Shown: one piece after another, positions 1-7,817 of the stretch
How positions within the stretch are numbered: the first letter of the stretch is position 1
Layout of the letters: every line of letters starts with the position of its first letter
Assembly (NCBI GenBank): GCA_016933955.1
Contig: JAFGTT010000036.1
Span: forward strand, 1-64,000
Direction: 5' to 3'
Origin: Candidatus Zixiibacteriota bacterium
GTDB lineage: Bacteria > Zixibacteria > MSB-5A5 > GN15 > PGXB01
DNA length: 64,000 nt
Program-made: the position numbers and the translations under genes
The notes under the pieces: model-generated
What the model saw: the letters and a program-made list of their open reading frames with translations, nothing else
The model's database searches: none
Told to the model about the DNA's origin: nothing

Positions 1-181
1 GACAGGGTGTGTTATCCAATCTGCTTGACACACCCCTGAATCCCCTCTCGAGAGGGAACTTTGAATATTTTCGTAAGTGGCAGACCTCCTCATTTGCTAC
101 CGCAATCTTTTTTTACTCTTTCCGCCTTCTTCCAATCATTCCTATTCCCTTTTCCTGTCAATCCAGACCGCATTTCATAAA

Positions 182-209
182 AAAACCCGCCTCTTACCGG
201 GCGGGTTTT
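182..209 (-). terminator. Rho-independent terminator after rplS
   Basis: A 10-bp perfect inverted repeat (AAAACCCGCC with GGCGGGTTTT, 8-nt loop) is followed on the minus strand by a run of T residues. It lies about 20 bases past the rplS stop and so closes the ffh-rplS operon. The first 180 bases of the window hold no convincing gene. Confidence 0.85.
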
Positions 210-230
210 AAAAATATTAATCTAATATTT

Positions 231-749
231 CTATTTCTCGTTATTCTCCTCGGTTGTTTCCTCTACCGTTTCTTCGGCGGTTTCTTCAACCTCGGCTGCT
301 TCCTGGGCCGCCAGAGCCGCTTCTTCCTCTTTCACCGGCTTTTCGGCCTTGGCACCCTTGCCCCGGGTTTTGGCTTTCTTGGTCTTGGTCTCGGTTATCG
401 TCTTCTCCTCCAGCTTCTCGGCGATACGGGCCGATTTACCGGTCAATCCGCGCAGGTAGTACAATTTCGCCTGATGTACCTTACCCTGACGAATCCGCTG
501 AATTTTAGAGATATTCGGCGAGTGAAGCGGAAATATCCTCTCGACCCCGATTCCCGACGACATCTTGCGAACCGTGAAAGTCGCCCCGGTTCCCGAACCG
601 CGGCGGCCGATAACCGTTCCCTGAAAAACCTGAATACGTTCTTTGTCACCCTCTTTGATTTTCACATGAACCTTAACCGTATCACCGGCCTTGAAGGCGG
701 GGACCGTATCCTTCATGAAGTTTCTTTCGATTTGCGCTAACCGTTTCAT
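231..749 (-). CDS. rplS: 50S ribosomal protein L19 with acidic C-terminal extension
   Basis: Structural protein of the large ribosomal subunit, located at the 30S-50S interface in the known family. Residues 1-115 carry the L19 signature: a basic N-terminus, '[17 protein letters not shown]', '[12 protein letters not shown]' and '[11 protein letters not shown]'. At 172 residues it is longer than the usual roughly 115. Residues 116-172 form a tail that starts Lys-rich and ends in Glu/Ala-rich sequence of low complexity. The start has a good ribosome site (GAGAGGA) upstream. It is the last gene of the ffh-rpsP-khpA-rimM-trmD-rplS operon and begins 23 bases after trmD. The core assignment is secure; the tail's role is unknown. 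Confidence 0.97.
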   Translation of the reverse strand: MKRLAQIERNFMKDTVPAFKAGDTVKVHVKIKEGDKERIQVFQGTVIGRRGSGTGATFTVRKMSSGIGVERIFPLHSPNISKIQRIRQGKVHQAKLYYLRGLTGKSARIAEKLEEKTITETKTKKAKTRGKGAKAEKPVKEEEAALAAQEAAEVEETAEETVEETTEENNEK

Positions 750-772
750 GGGTCTATCCTCTCATCTTAGCA

Positions 773-1528
773 TTATTTTCGTCTCTTTTTGAGCTGCTCT
801 ATATAATCAGCGTCTTCTTTTTCCAGTTCGACTTCGTCCAGTAATTCGGGACGGTTCATAAATGTTTTTCTTATCGACTCTCTCTTTCGGTACCGTTCAA
901 TCAACCTGTGGTTTCCGCTTTGAAGTTCCTCCGGGACCTTCAGTTCCATAAATTCCTCGGGCCGGGTATACACCGGGGCGCCGAGCAGTTTCTCGGTGTG
1001 CGAGTCATACATGGCCGACTCGAAATTGCCCAGGACACCGGGAATCAAACGCGTCACGGCATCCAGCATCACCGCCGCCGCCCCCTCGCCCCCGGTCAGG
1101 ACATAATCACCGATCGATACTTCCTCGATCTCGAAAAGCTCCATAATCCGCTCATCCACTCCCAGGTAATGACCGCAGATTATGGTCAACCTCTCCAGGA
1201 GTGAATAGGCTACCGCCGTCGGCTGGTCGAACCGTCGTCCCGCCGCCGAGGTCAAAATTATCTTTTCTCTCTCTCGACCGGATTTTTCATACCCCAGCGC
1301 TTTCAGGCAATTGTACAACGGTTCCACTTTCAACACCATCCCGCCGCCGCCGCCGTACGGCGTATCATCGGCGGTGCGGTGACGGTCGGTCGTGAAATCC
1401 CGCAGGTCGATTATTCGGATGTCAAAGAACCCTTTATCCTTTCCCCGGCCGATTATCGACTGGCTGATAACCGAATCGAAATACGCCGGGAAAAGCGTGA
1501 CTATCTCAATCCTCAGCCGGTGAGTCAA
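773..1528 (-). CDS. trmD: tRNA (guanine-N1-)-methyltransferase TrmD
   Basis: Methylates G37 of tRNAs next to the anticodon using S-adenosylmethionine, which prevents frameshifting. The N-terminus ('RIEIVTLFPAYFDSVI') and the SPOUT-knot region ('CGHYLGVDERI', 'SIGDYVLTGGE') match TrmD. The 251-residue length is normal for the family. The start overlaps the rimM end by 23 bases, and no later ATG gives a plausible N-terminus, which implies coupled translation. The order rpsP-khpA-rimM-trmD-rplS is conserved across bacteria. Confidence 0.97.
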   Translation of the reverse strand: MTHRLRIEIVTLFPAYFDSVISQSIIGRGKDKGFFDIRIIDLRDFTTDRHRTADDTPYGGGGGMVLKVEPLYNCLKALGYEKSGREREKIILTSAAGRRFDQPTAVAYSLLERLTIICGHYLGVDERIMELFEIEEVSIGDYVLTGGEGAAAVMLDAVTRLIPGVLGNFESAMYDSHTEKLLGAPVYTRPEEFMELKVPEELQSGNHRLIERYRKRESIRKTFMNRPELLDEVELEKEDADYIEQLKKRRK

Positions 1529-2039
1529 AGATACCCTCCGGTGGATTCAATATTACCAGTTTTTTCTCTATATCAACCTTCTCAATAAACTGCCGCACCG
1601 CCGGAAACATATGCCGTTTCCCTTCCGGCCCCTCCACCACCCAGATATCATTGGCCGGAAAATATTCCACCTCGATTATCTCGCCGAGTTTTTTGCCCCC
1701 GATATCTTCCACCCGGCACCCGATTAGATCGAAATAGTAATAATTTCCTTCCGGCAACTCCTCCAGTTCCGCCCCTTTTATGTGCACATAGAGACCGGTC
1801 AACTTCCTGGCCTGTTCGGGGCTGTCAATTCCTTTTACTCTGGCGACCACTTTCCCGGAGATCATTCCGAAAGAAGCAATCTCCAGTTCCTTCCGATCGC
1901 CGTCCTTGTCAATCCAGAATATCCCCCCTTTTTCAAAGCGTTCCGGATTGTCCGACAATGGAACCACATATATATCCCCGGAGACACCTCGCGGCCGGCC
2001 AAACCGGCCGACAACGATATATTCCGGTCGTTTACTCAA
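1506..2039 (-). CDS. rimM: 16S rRNA processing protein RimM
   Basis: Assembly factor that binds S19 and helps mature the 30S head. The N-terminal RimM barrel is visible ('VVGRFGRPRGVSGDIYV', residues about 8-85), followed by a PRC-barrel-like C-terminal half ('YYYFDLIGCRVEDIGGKKLG', about 97-170). The length of 177 residues is typical. It abuts khpA directly and overlaps trmD by 23 bases, so it is part of the ribosome operon. Confidence 0.95.
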   Translation of the reverse strand: MSKRPEYIVVGRFGRPRGVSGDIYVVPLSDNPERFEKGGIFWIDKDGDRKELEIASFGMISGKVVARVKGIDSPEQARKLTGLYVHIKGAELEELPEGNYYYFDLIGCRVEDIGGKKLGEIIEVEYFPANDIWVVEGPEGKRHMFPAVRQFIEKVDIEKKLVILNPPEGIFDSPAED

Positions 2040-2270
2040 CTACTCAAGAATCTCCAGAACGGCACGTTTGCCCTTCTTGGCTGAAATAGCCGCAATCAGG
2101 GTTCGAATCGATTTGGCCGTCTGACCGTGTTTGCCGATTACTTTGCCCAGGTCGCCGGCGCCGACCCGAAGTTCATATACTGTCGTCCGTGAGCCCTGGA
2201 CCTCGGTCAGGTCCACTTCATCAGGATTATCAACCAGTGCTTTGACGATGGTTTCGATGAAATCTTTCAC
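2040..2270 (-). CDS. khpA: KH-domain RNA-binding protein KhpA
   Basis: Small single-KH-domain RNA-binding protein of 76 residues, the usual KhpA length. The KH signature GxxG loop is seen as 'GKVIGKHGQTAKSIRTLI' at about residues 42-59. In other bacteria KhpA pairs with KhpB and binds small RNAs and mRNAs. Its position between rpsP and rimM is the conserved one. Confidence 0.93.
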   Translation of the reverse strand: MKDFIETIVKALVDNPDEVDLTEVQGSRTTVYELRVGAGDLGKVIGKHGQTAKSIRTLIAAISAKKGKRAVLEILE

Positions 2271-2334
2271 TTCAATCTCCCTTGTAGATTCGGTTTCCGG
2301 TTTAGATTAACCCCTGGTAGTTTACACCACAACA

Positions 2335-2688
2335 CTATTCCGTTTTGGCTTTTTTCTTGCTTTTGCGTTTCTTGGTGCGCTCGGTTATGGTCTCGGAGAG
2401 AGTGACTTCCGAAATATCCTCACCCTTCTGCTTCATCTCATACTTCTTCCAGAATCCCACCTGCTTCATCAGCGTGGCGACGGTGTCCGAGGGCAAAGCT
2501 CCCTGTTCCAGCCAGTGAATCATCCGCTCTTCGAATATTGTCACCCGGGCCGGCTTCTCAATCGGGCTGTAATAACCCAGCGTCTCGATAAAGCGTCCAT
2601 CACGGGGCATGCGGGAATCAGTCGCCACAAAGCGGTACGTCGGTCTCTTCTTGGCACCCAAACGTTTCAGTCTAATCCGTACTGCCAA
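2335..2688 (-). CDS. rpsP: 30S ribosomal protein S16
   Basis: Small-subunit protein needed for 30S assembly. The start 'MAVRIRLKRLGAKKRPTYR' and the segment 'RDGRFIETLGYYSP' are diagnostic of S16. At 117 residues it is longer than the usual 80-90 because of a Thr/Glu/Lys-rich tail ending in a strongly basic stretch. It lies 23 bases after ffh and 64 bases before khpA on the minus strand. Confidence 0.97.
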   Translation of the reverse strand: MAVRIRLKRLGAKKRPTYRFVATDSRMPRDGRFIETLGYYSPIEKPARVTIFEERMIHWLEQGALPSDTVATLMKQVGFWKKYEMKQKGEDISEVTLSETITERTKKRKSKKKAKTE

Positions 2689-2711
2689 TTGTCGTTACCT
2701 CCATCAATAGG

Positions 2712-4040
2712 TCACCCTTTGAAAGGGAAGCTGCCTTTCGGCAAACCCTTCATCTTGAATTTACTTACGTTTTTTATCATCTTCTGCATGGCGAAAAACT
2801 GCTTCAACAGCAGATTGACATCCTGGACCGAGGTGCCCGAACCGCCGGCTACCCGGCCTTTCCGGCTTCCGTCGATAATATTCGGATGCCGCCGTTCCTC
2901 GGCCGTCATGGATTGTATTATCGCCTCCACCCGGCTCATCCCCCGCTCGTCGATCTGCACCCCTTTGAGAGCCTTGCCCATCCCCGGAATCATCCCCATC
3001 AGCGACTCCAGCGGGCCCATCTTCTTGATCTGCTGCATCTGATCGTAAAAATCTTCGAGCGTGAAGGCATTCTTTTTCAGCTTTTCCTGAAGTTTCTCGG
3101 CCTTTTCGATATCGATCGTCTGCTGGGCTTTCTCGACCAGCGTCACGATATCGCCCATTCCCAGAATCCGCGAGGCCATTCGTTCCGGATGGAACGGCTC
3201 CAGATCGGACAGCTTTTCACCCGTCGATACCATTTTTATCGGACAGCCGGTGACAGCGCGAATTGAAATCGCCGCCCCGCCCCGGGCATCACCATCAAGC
3301 TTGGACAGCACTACCCCGGTCAGACCGAGACGGCCGTGAAACTGCTCGGCCAGATTAACCGCGTCCTGCCCCGTCATCGCATCGGCCACCAGAAGCATCT
3401 CGTCCGGTTTCACCCTCGCCTTGATCTCCTCGAGCTCCTGCATTAATTCTTCATCGATATGCAGACGGCCCGCGGTATCCAGAATAATCAGGTCGACGAA
3501 ATTTTTCTCGGCATACTTCCTGGCCTCGGCGCAAATCTCCGGCGGCTTTTTACCATCGAGATGAAACACCTCGACATCTATCGACTTGCCCAGCAATTGC
3601 AGTTGCTTGACGGCCGCGGGACGGTATATATCGGCGGCCACCAGGAGCGATTTCTTGTTTTTGCGTTTGGCATAAAGCGCCAGTTTGCCCGAAAGAGTCG
3701 TCTTGCCCGAACCCTGCAATCCGCAAATCATAAAAACTGCCGGCGACCGGTCCAGACTGGCCAGCGGCTCGGCTTTCTCGCCCAGCACTTTTACCAGCTC
3801 ATCACTGACAATCTTGATTATCTGCTGACCCGGCTCGATCGACTTGAGCACCTTTTCGCCGACGGCAAGAGCCTCGACCTGTCTGACGAAATCCTTGACA
3901 ACTTTATAGTTGACATCGGCTTCAAGAAGCGCCCGGCGGACCTCCCGCAAGGCATCTTTGATATTCTTCTCGGTCAATTTTCCCGCGCCGCGAAGACGCT
4001 TGAAAATATCATCGAATTTTTCTGTCAGTTCACCAAACAT
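2712..4040 (-). CDS. ffh: Signal recognition particle GTPase Ffh
   Basis: SRP54-type GTPase that binds 4.5S RNA and signal sequences and delivers ribosomes to FtsY. The N domain comes first ('LTEKNIKDALREVRRALLEA'), then the G domain (P-loop 'GLQGSGKTT', 'DTAGRLHID', 'SKLDGDARGG'), and then the Met-rich M domain with 'SLMGMIPGMGKALKG'. I chose the ATG at 4040 because family members begin 'MF..L'. An upstream in-frame ATG at 4073 would add 11 residues. That ATG has better-spaced AGGG, whereas the AAGGG for 4040 is about 15 bases away, so the start is not settled. It is the first gene of the ribosome operon. Confidence 0.96.
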   Translation of the reverse strand: MFGELTEKFDDIFKRLRGAGKLTEKNIKDALREVRRALLEADVNYKVVKDFVRQVEALAVGEKVLKSIEPGQQIIKIVSDELVKVLGEKAEPLASLDRSPAVFMICGLQGSGKTTLSGKLALYAKRKNKKSLLVAADIYRPAAVKQLQLLGKSIDVEVFHLDGKKPPEICAEARKYAEKNFVDLIILDTAGRLHIDEELMQELEEIKARVKPDEMLLVADAMTGQDAVNLAEQFHGRLGLTGVVLSKLDGDARGGAAISIRAVTGCPIKMVSTGEKLSDLEPFHPERMASRILGMGDIVTLVEKAQQTIDIEKAEKLQEKLKKNAFTLEDFYDQMQQIKKMGPLESLMGMIPGMGKALKGVQIDERGMSRVEAIIQSMTAEERRHPNIIDGSRKGRVAGGSGTSVQDVNLLLKQFFAMQKMIKNVSKFKMKGLPKGSFPFKG

Positions 4041-4061
4041 ATTAACAATAATTAACCCTTC

Positions 4062-4088
4062 CCCAATAGGCATAATTTCCCTATTGGG
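4062..4088 (-). promoter_or_regulatory. Perfect hairpin in the ffh 5' leader
   Basis: A 9-bp perfect inverted repeat (CCCAATAGG / CCTATTGGG, 9-nt loop) lies between the predicted transcription start near 4091 and the ffh start codons. The alternative ATG at 4073 falls inside the loop, and the AGGG ahead of it lies in one stem arm, so folding could affect start choice. The hairpin is seen directly; a regulatory role is inference. Confidence 0.45.
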
Positions 4089-4097
4089 CAGACAGCA

Positions 4098-4125
4098 AAT
4101 ATATATAATCGCCCCGAAATGGCAA
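4098..4125 (-). promoter_or_regulatory. Sigma-70-like promoter for the ffh-rplS operon
   Basis: On the minus strand, TTGCCA (4120-4125), a 16-base spacer, then TATATT (4098-4103). It lies between the end of rpe and the start of ffh and matches the TATATT -10 box seen at other promoters in this window. Confidence 0.6.
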
Positions 4126-4133
4126 GCGATTTT

Positions 4134-4841
4134 CTAGGACTTTATCTTCCAGATAAACTGGGTATAATCAGGGGATAAGAAAAATGAGGAGCCGCTGACA
4201 AGAATATCCGCCCCCATCGAATGGAGCTTTCCGGCGTTGTCCATATCCACCCCGCCATCAACCATTATTTCGTAATGAAGGTCGTTTCCCCGGCGGTATT
4301 TATCGGCTGATGCCAGTTTGTCGTAAACACTGTCGATAAATCTCTGCCCGGAAAACCCCGGATTGACCGACATCAGCAGTAAAAGATCGATCTTATCCAG
4401 AAACGGGATGGCATACTCAAATTCCGTGGGGGGATTCAGGGTCAACCCGGCTTTGGAACCACCCTCTTTTATCCGCTGGATAAGATTCTCAACTCTTGCT
4501 TTATCAACTTGTCCGTCAACAACATAAACCCATCGCCGCTCGCCCAGAGGATGGGCCTTGCCGCCTATTTCAATATGAAAAGTGATATATTCGGCGCCCA
4601 TTTTCAGATAATCATCAACCCAGTTTTCCGGGTCGGTGACCATCAGATGAGCGTCATGCGGCAGACGGGTGGTATTTTTCGACATTTTCGAGATAGCCGC
4701 CCCGAACGAGATATTGGGCGCGAAATGGCCGTCGATGATATCCAGATGAATCATATCGGCCCCGGCTTTTTCGGCGGCTTTGATCTGTTCGCCGAGTCGC
4801 GAGAAATCGGCGGCGAGTATGGACGGCGCAATCTTCAGCAT
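4134..4841 (-). CDS. rpe: Ribulose-phosphate 3-epimerase
   Basis: Interconverts ribulose-5-phosphate and xylulose-5-phosphate in the pentose phosphate pathway. The TIM-barrel motifs are clear: 'APSILAADFSRLGEQI', 'HLDIIDGHFAPN', 'HLMVTDPE', 'LLMSVNPGFSGQRFI', 'EIMVDGGV' and 'GADILVSGSS'. The 235 residues include an extra stretch of about 20 residues after 'EYITFHIEI' (around residues 92-115, with 'HPLGERRWVYVVDGQ') that is absent from the Escherichia coli enzyme as I recall it. It stands upstream of the ffh promoter on the same strand and is probably a separate unit. Confidence 0.93.
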   Translation of the reverse strand: MLKIAPSILAADFSRLGEQIKAAEKAGADMIHLDIIDGHFAPNISFGAAISKMSKNTTRLPHDAHLMVTDPENWVDDYLKMGAEYITFHIEIGGKAHPLGERRWVYVVDGQVDKARVENLIQRIKEGGSKAGLTLNPPTEFEYAIPFLDKIDLLLLMSVNPGFSGQRFIDSVYDKLASADKYRRGNDLHYEIMVDGGVDMDNAGKLHSMGADILVSGSSFFLSPDYTQFIWKIKS

Positions 4842-4974
4842 AGCTGAGATAATTATATAACTTATGTAAGATGAAATCCAGAAGAAATATTACCTGTTAT
4901 TCCGTGGGCGGTAGACGCCTGCCCTTATCACCAGTGAGCGCCCGTCTATTCAGCCTGTAGCTTTTCTAAAAATT

Positions 4975-5017
4975 TTGTAGCCCACCCAACGGGTGGGTAA
5001 CGTAATATTAAAGCAAA
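4975..5017 (+). repeat. GTAGCCCACCC hairpin repeat, copy 1
   Basis: A 43-base element beginning TTGTAG, with the stem CCCACCC / GGGTGGG around a short loop, followed by TAACGTAATATT and AAAGCAAA. A near-identical 44-base copy is at 6281-6324. It directly abuts the terminator at 5015-5042. Confidence 0.75.
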
Positions 5018-5042
5018 AGGCGGCCATAAAAAGCCGCCTTTT
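5015..5042 (-). terminator. Terminator of the dockerin/FISUMP gene
   Basis: Perfect 10-bp stem AAAAGGCGGC / GCCGCCTTTT with an 8-base loop, 51 bases past the stop of the minus-strand gene ending at 5094. The U-tract is only four bases on either strand, so it may act in both directions. Confidence 0.65.
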
Positions 5043-5093
5043 AATGGTCAATTCAAATGTATCTTTCCTTAATGCCGATTGTCAGACCACCAG

Positions 5094-6005
5094 TCAATCA
5101 GCAATACAGCGGACCGAAAAACCTCCTTGCGCTGGGTAATTCAAACGAATAATACCGGATAAATTGTAATATAAGTGACGGTACATTACCGAGGAAGACC
5201 AATAAAAGGCACCGTAACCCATAATTTCATAATAACCCGTAAAGTCAGCACGATAACCGCCCGGAAGTGCATTAAACCCGCTTTCATTGGTGGCTCCAGT
5301 GTTGGGAGATAACCAATGCATGGTACCGATTTCTTTTAATTTTCCTCCCTCATCTGTTCCCCTGCATTCAGTTGAATTGGCTTGAGCCTGACTCATACCC
5401 AAATACATTTCCAACTGCATCCATTCATTATCACTTGGTACATGCCAGTCTATCGGAGCCAAATTCCGGCCATCATCCACCGCATACCAATTATATAACC
5501 GACCATAAGTAGTGACAATACTCTCATCATTATCATAATTGCAATATGCTCCCGTGGCAAGAGCTAGCCAAGCACCACTATCCGTAACATTTGGTATGGA
5601 ATCACCATTACTGTAATGGGTTACTTTAAGATTTTCCGCCATCCACCACTGGTCACCAATTTTAACTGTTTGATAGACGTTATCATCTATATCTGTGAGG
5701 ACTCCTGTTTCACCGCAGTCGGGTGCCGCACTATCAAAATACAGCCATTTTATTATATATGTAGCATCAAGGATATTAACACCACCGGAATTATCAACAT
5801 CGCCGCACAGACCCGCATAGGAATCTCCGCAATCCGGTGCTGCACTATCATGATAAAGGTAATGCACAAGATATGTCGCATCCATAATATTGACACTGCC
5901 GGAGTTGTTGACGTCCCCGCAACTTGTCGCGTAATCCCTGGCCAGTGATATTACCGGCGTGAGCAGGATGATAATGCCTAATAGTGCCATCAATACTCTT
6001 TTCAT
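5094..6005 (-). CDS. Secreted dockerin and FISUMP-domain protein
   Basis: Exported protein of 303 residues. A signal peptide (about 1-22, 'LLGIIILLTPVISLA') is followed by a type I dockerin pair ('CGDVNNSGSVNIMDATYLV', then 'CGDVDNSGGVNILDATYII', about 29-98). A FISUMP domain fills the rest: 'QTVKIGDQWWMAENLKV', 'YGRLYNWYAV', 'WHVPSDNEWMQLE' and 'GFNALPGGYRAD', ending 'GFSVRCIAD'. Dockerins bind cohesins through calcium-loaded duplicated loops. FISUMP (Fibrobacter succinogenes major paralogous domain) has no firm function. The start has GGAGG upstream. It is likely surface-attached or extracellular; no partner is nearby. Confidence 0.9.
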   Translation of the reverse strand: MKRVLMALLGIIILLTPVISLARDYATSCGDVNNSGSVNIMDATYLVHYLYHDSAAPDCGDSYAGLCGDVDNSGGVNILDATYIIKWLYFDSAAPDCGETGVLTDIDDNVYQTVKIGDQWWMAENLKVTHYSNGDSIPNVTDSGAWLALATGAYCNYDNDESIVTTYGRLYNWYAVDDGRNLAPIDWHVPSDNEWMQLEMYLGMSQAQANSTECRGTDEGGKLKEIGTMHWLSPNTGATNESGFNALPGGYRADFTGYYEIMGYGAFYWSSSVMYRHLYYNLSGIIRLNYPAQGGFSVRCIAD

Positions 6006-6280
6006 GGTTCCTCCACTTGATAAATTGCAGAAATTGTCCCCGGTTTAAAACCGGAATTTGTAAGAATGCTTATTAACTTCTGTTCTTTTAACTGCAATAA
6101 GTAAGGCCATTTTTGCAAATATTCATTTTGGTGACGAACCAAAAATACTTGATTATTGCACTCTCACGATATCACGATATTTCTACCCCTATGATGATAT
6201 TATTACTTTTCTACCTCCTTTCAAGTCAGTTATTAATTTTACCCTTCCGATTATTCCGGTGTGTAGTTTACCCTACAATC

Positions 6281-6324
6281 TTGTAGCCCACCCATCCGGG
6301 TGGGTAAAGTAACATTAAAGCAAA
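6281..6324 (+). repeat. GTAGCCCACCC hairpin repeat, copy 2
   Basis: A 44-base copy of the element at 4975-5017. It shares TTGTAG, the CCCACCC / GGGTGGG stem and the AAAGCAAA end, and differs in the loop and at two bases of the TAAAGTAACATT segment. Confidence 0.75.
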
Positions 6325-6958
6325 TGAATCGGTTTTTTTCAATCATCCGACGATTCATTCGGAGTCTTCTCCCCTCCGGAATCGCCCAAAATACCGCAAA
6401 TTCCGGGACTCCTGGATTATTGATAAATTATATGAATGTCTTAATTCAGGTGTCGAAACTGGTGAGCATTATCAGTAGAATTATACACTAATATAATTCC
6501 TGGCCGGGCAAATTGCAAGGAAATAATTTATTTTATAAAGCTCGGTTTATCTACTTATTTGATTCAAAACATGTTTAACGATGATTATACCGCGAGCGGC
6601 ATACGGTCACGTAATCACCTGTTTTACGCTTCACAATACCTCTGTTATCAAATTAAAGGAATTTTAATCTATCTGGATTCATTAAAAGATAATGCTGAAT
6701 CCTTTAATAAGCAAGAATAATTATATTTTTCCCCAATCTTATATTTTGTTGTCCAACAATACATTAATCTAAAATCAAGGCTTGCCACTCAAAAAAACGG
6801 CTTCTTTCACAATATAATAATTCCCCGCTTTTCCCCACCGCTTTACCCCTAATCCATACCCCGTCCCGATTTGTATGAAAACCGAAACAACCATTACTAC
6901 CGCCGTCGAAATATCCATCAGCTCTATACCGAATCCGCCTGAAAACTTTTTTACTGAC

Positions 6959-6973
6959 AAAACGAACCCATTT
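6959..6973 (+). repeat. AAACGAACCCATTT repeat, copy A
   Basis: 15-base match AAAACGAACCCATTT, the first of three copies within 182 bases upstream of bcp. Confidence 0.65.
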
Positions 6974-7020
6974 CATGGCCCTTTTAATAATAATACCGCA
7001 CAAAAAAAATTCCGGAGGAT

Positions 7021-7035
7021 GAAACGAACCCATTT
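7021..7035 (+). repeat. AAACGAACCCATTT repeat, copy B
   Basis: Second copy (GAAACGAACCCATTT), preceded by GGAT as in copy C. Confidence 0.65.
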
Positions 7036-7041
7036 GCCCGA

Positions 7042-7065
7042 ATGGCCCGGGTCTTTAGGCCCGGG
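7042..7065 (+). repeat. ATGGCCCGGGTCTTT hairpin repeat, copy 1
   Basis: 24-base element starting ATGGCCCGGGTCTTT and ending GGCCCGGG. A 23-base relative is at 7740-7762, so the two copies flank the bcp gene. Confidence 0.65.
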
Positions 7066-7125
7066 ATAACGAATTCGCCTTGTCGCCGATCCGGCCGCTA
7101 TGCTATGGGAAAAAAACAAACGGAT

Positions 7126-7140
7126 AAAACGAACCCATTT
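7126..7140 (+). repeat. AAACGAACCCATTT repeat, copy C
   Basis: Third copy (AAAACGAACCCATTT), about 90 bases upstream of the bcp start codon. Confidence 0.65.
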
Positions 7141-7232
7141 TTGCCGACGAGTCGTACAAATTATGAACCTTTCACGACTTATTTTGTTATCCTTACTTAT
7201 AATTGTTATGTCTTTAAAAGAAGGATTAACCG

Positions 7233-7712
7233 ATGCCCGATAATATCCCCAAAACCGGAACCAAAGCCCCGGCTTTCACCCTGCCCGATCAGGATGATAA
7301 TAAAATCAAATTGAGTGATTATAACGGCCGATGGGTCGTGCTCTATTTTTACCCCAAAGACAACACCCCCGGATGTACCACCGAGGCCTGTGAGTTCACC
7401 GGCGGTTTGAAAGATTTCGAAAATCTTGAGGCCGTGGTTCTGGGAGTTTCGCCCGATTCAACCGAAAGCCACCGGAAATTCATCGCCAAACAGAATCTCA
7501 AAATCACCCTGTTAAGCGACCCCGATCGCAAAGTGCTGGAAAAATACGGTGCCTATGGTACCAAGAAAATGTACGGTAAAGAAGTCAAAGGCGTCATCCG
7601 AAGCACCTTTCTGATCGACCCCGATGGCAAAATCGCTCAGTCATGGACCGGGGTTAAAGCGGCCGGTCATGCCGAAAAGGTGAGAGAGAAGTTGACCGAA
7701 CTGGCCGGATAA
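7233..7712 (+). CDS. bcp: Thioredoxin-dependent peroxiredoxin, BCP/PrxQ type
   Basis: Reduces hydrogen peroxide and organic hydroperoxides using thioredoxin. The fold and motif are clear: 'YFYPKDNTPGCTTEACEF' with peroxidatic Cys48 and Cys53 five residues on, as in atypical two-Cys BCP enzymes, then 'GVSPDSTESHRKF' and 'RSTFLIDPDGKI'. At 159 residues it has family length. The start has AAGGA nine bases upstream. It uses ordinary cysteine, unlike the second peroxiredoxin of this window (50324-51034). It stands alone, flanked by hairpin repeats. Confidence 0.96.
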   Translation: MPDNIPKTGTKAPAFTLPDQDDNKIKLSDYNGRWVVLYFYPKDNTPGCTTEACEFTGGLKDFENLEAVVLGVSPDSTESHRKFIAKQNLKITLLSDPDRKVLEKYGAYGTKKMYGKEVKGVIRSTFLIDPDGKIAQSWTGVKAAGHAEKVREKLTELAG

Positions 7713-7739
7713 TTGAACTTGTATGGAAATATCGTCCGG

Positions 7740-7762
7740 ATGGCCCGGGTCTTTGACCCGGG
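7740..7762 (+). repeat. ATGGCCCGGGTCTTT hairpin repeat, copy 2
   Basis: Contains a perfect 8-bp stem (CCCGGGTC / GACCCGGG, 3-nt loop at 7744-7762) followed by TTTA. It sits between convergent genes and could also act as a weak terminator for bcp. Confidence 0.65.
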
Positions 7763-7817
7763 TTTACTCAAATCAGATTATCTCTTTAATAACCGGATAA
7801 ATATGGCAGAGCCCGGT

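Larger units (their letters stand above)
6006..7232. other. Gene-poor tract with repeat elements
   Basis: About 1.2 kb without a credible gene. It holds copy 2 of the GTAGCCCACCC hairpin repeat (6281), three copies of an AAACGAACCCATTT motif (6959, 7021, 7126) and one GGCCCGGG hairpin (7042). Short open frames here have no ribosome site or recognisable domain, and several read through the repeats. The right end is the leader of the bcp gene. Confidence 0.6.

Noticed and set aside
9-740. Long plus-strand open frame opposite rplS
   Set aside because: It is the mirror of the L19 gene, with low-complexity residues and no ribosome site; L19 is certain.
6300-6491. 63-codon frame in the repeat-rich tract
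   Set aside because: It begins inside the GTAGCCCACCC repeat, has no ribosome site and no recognisable sequence.
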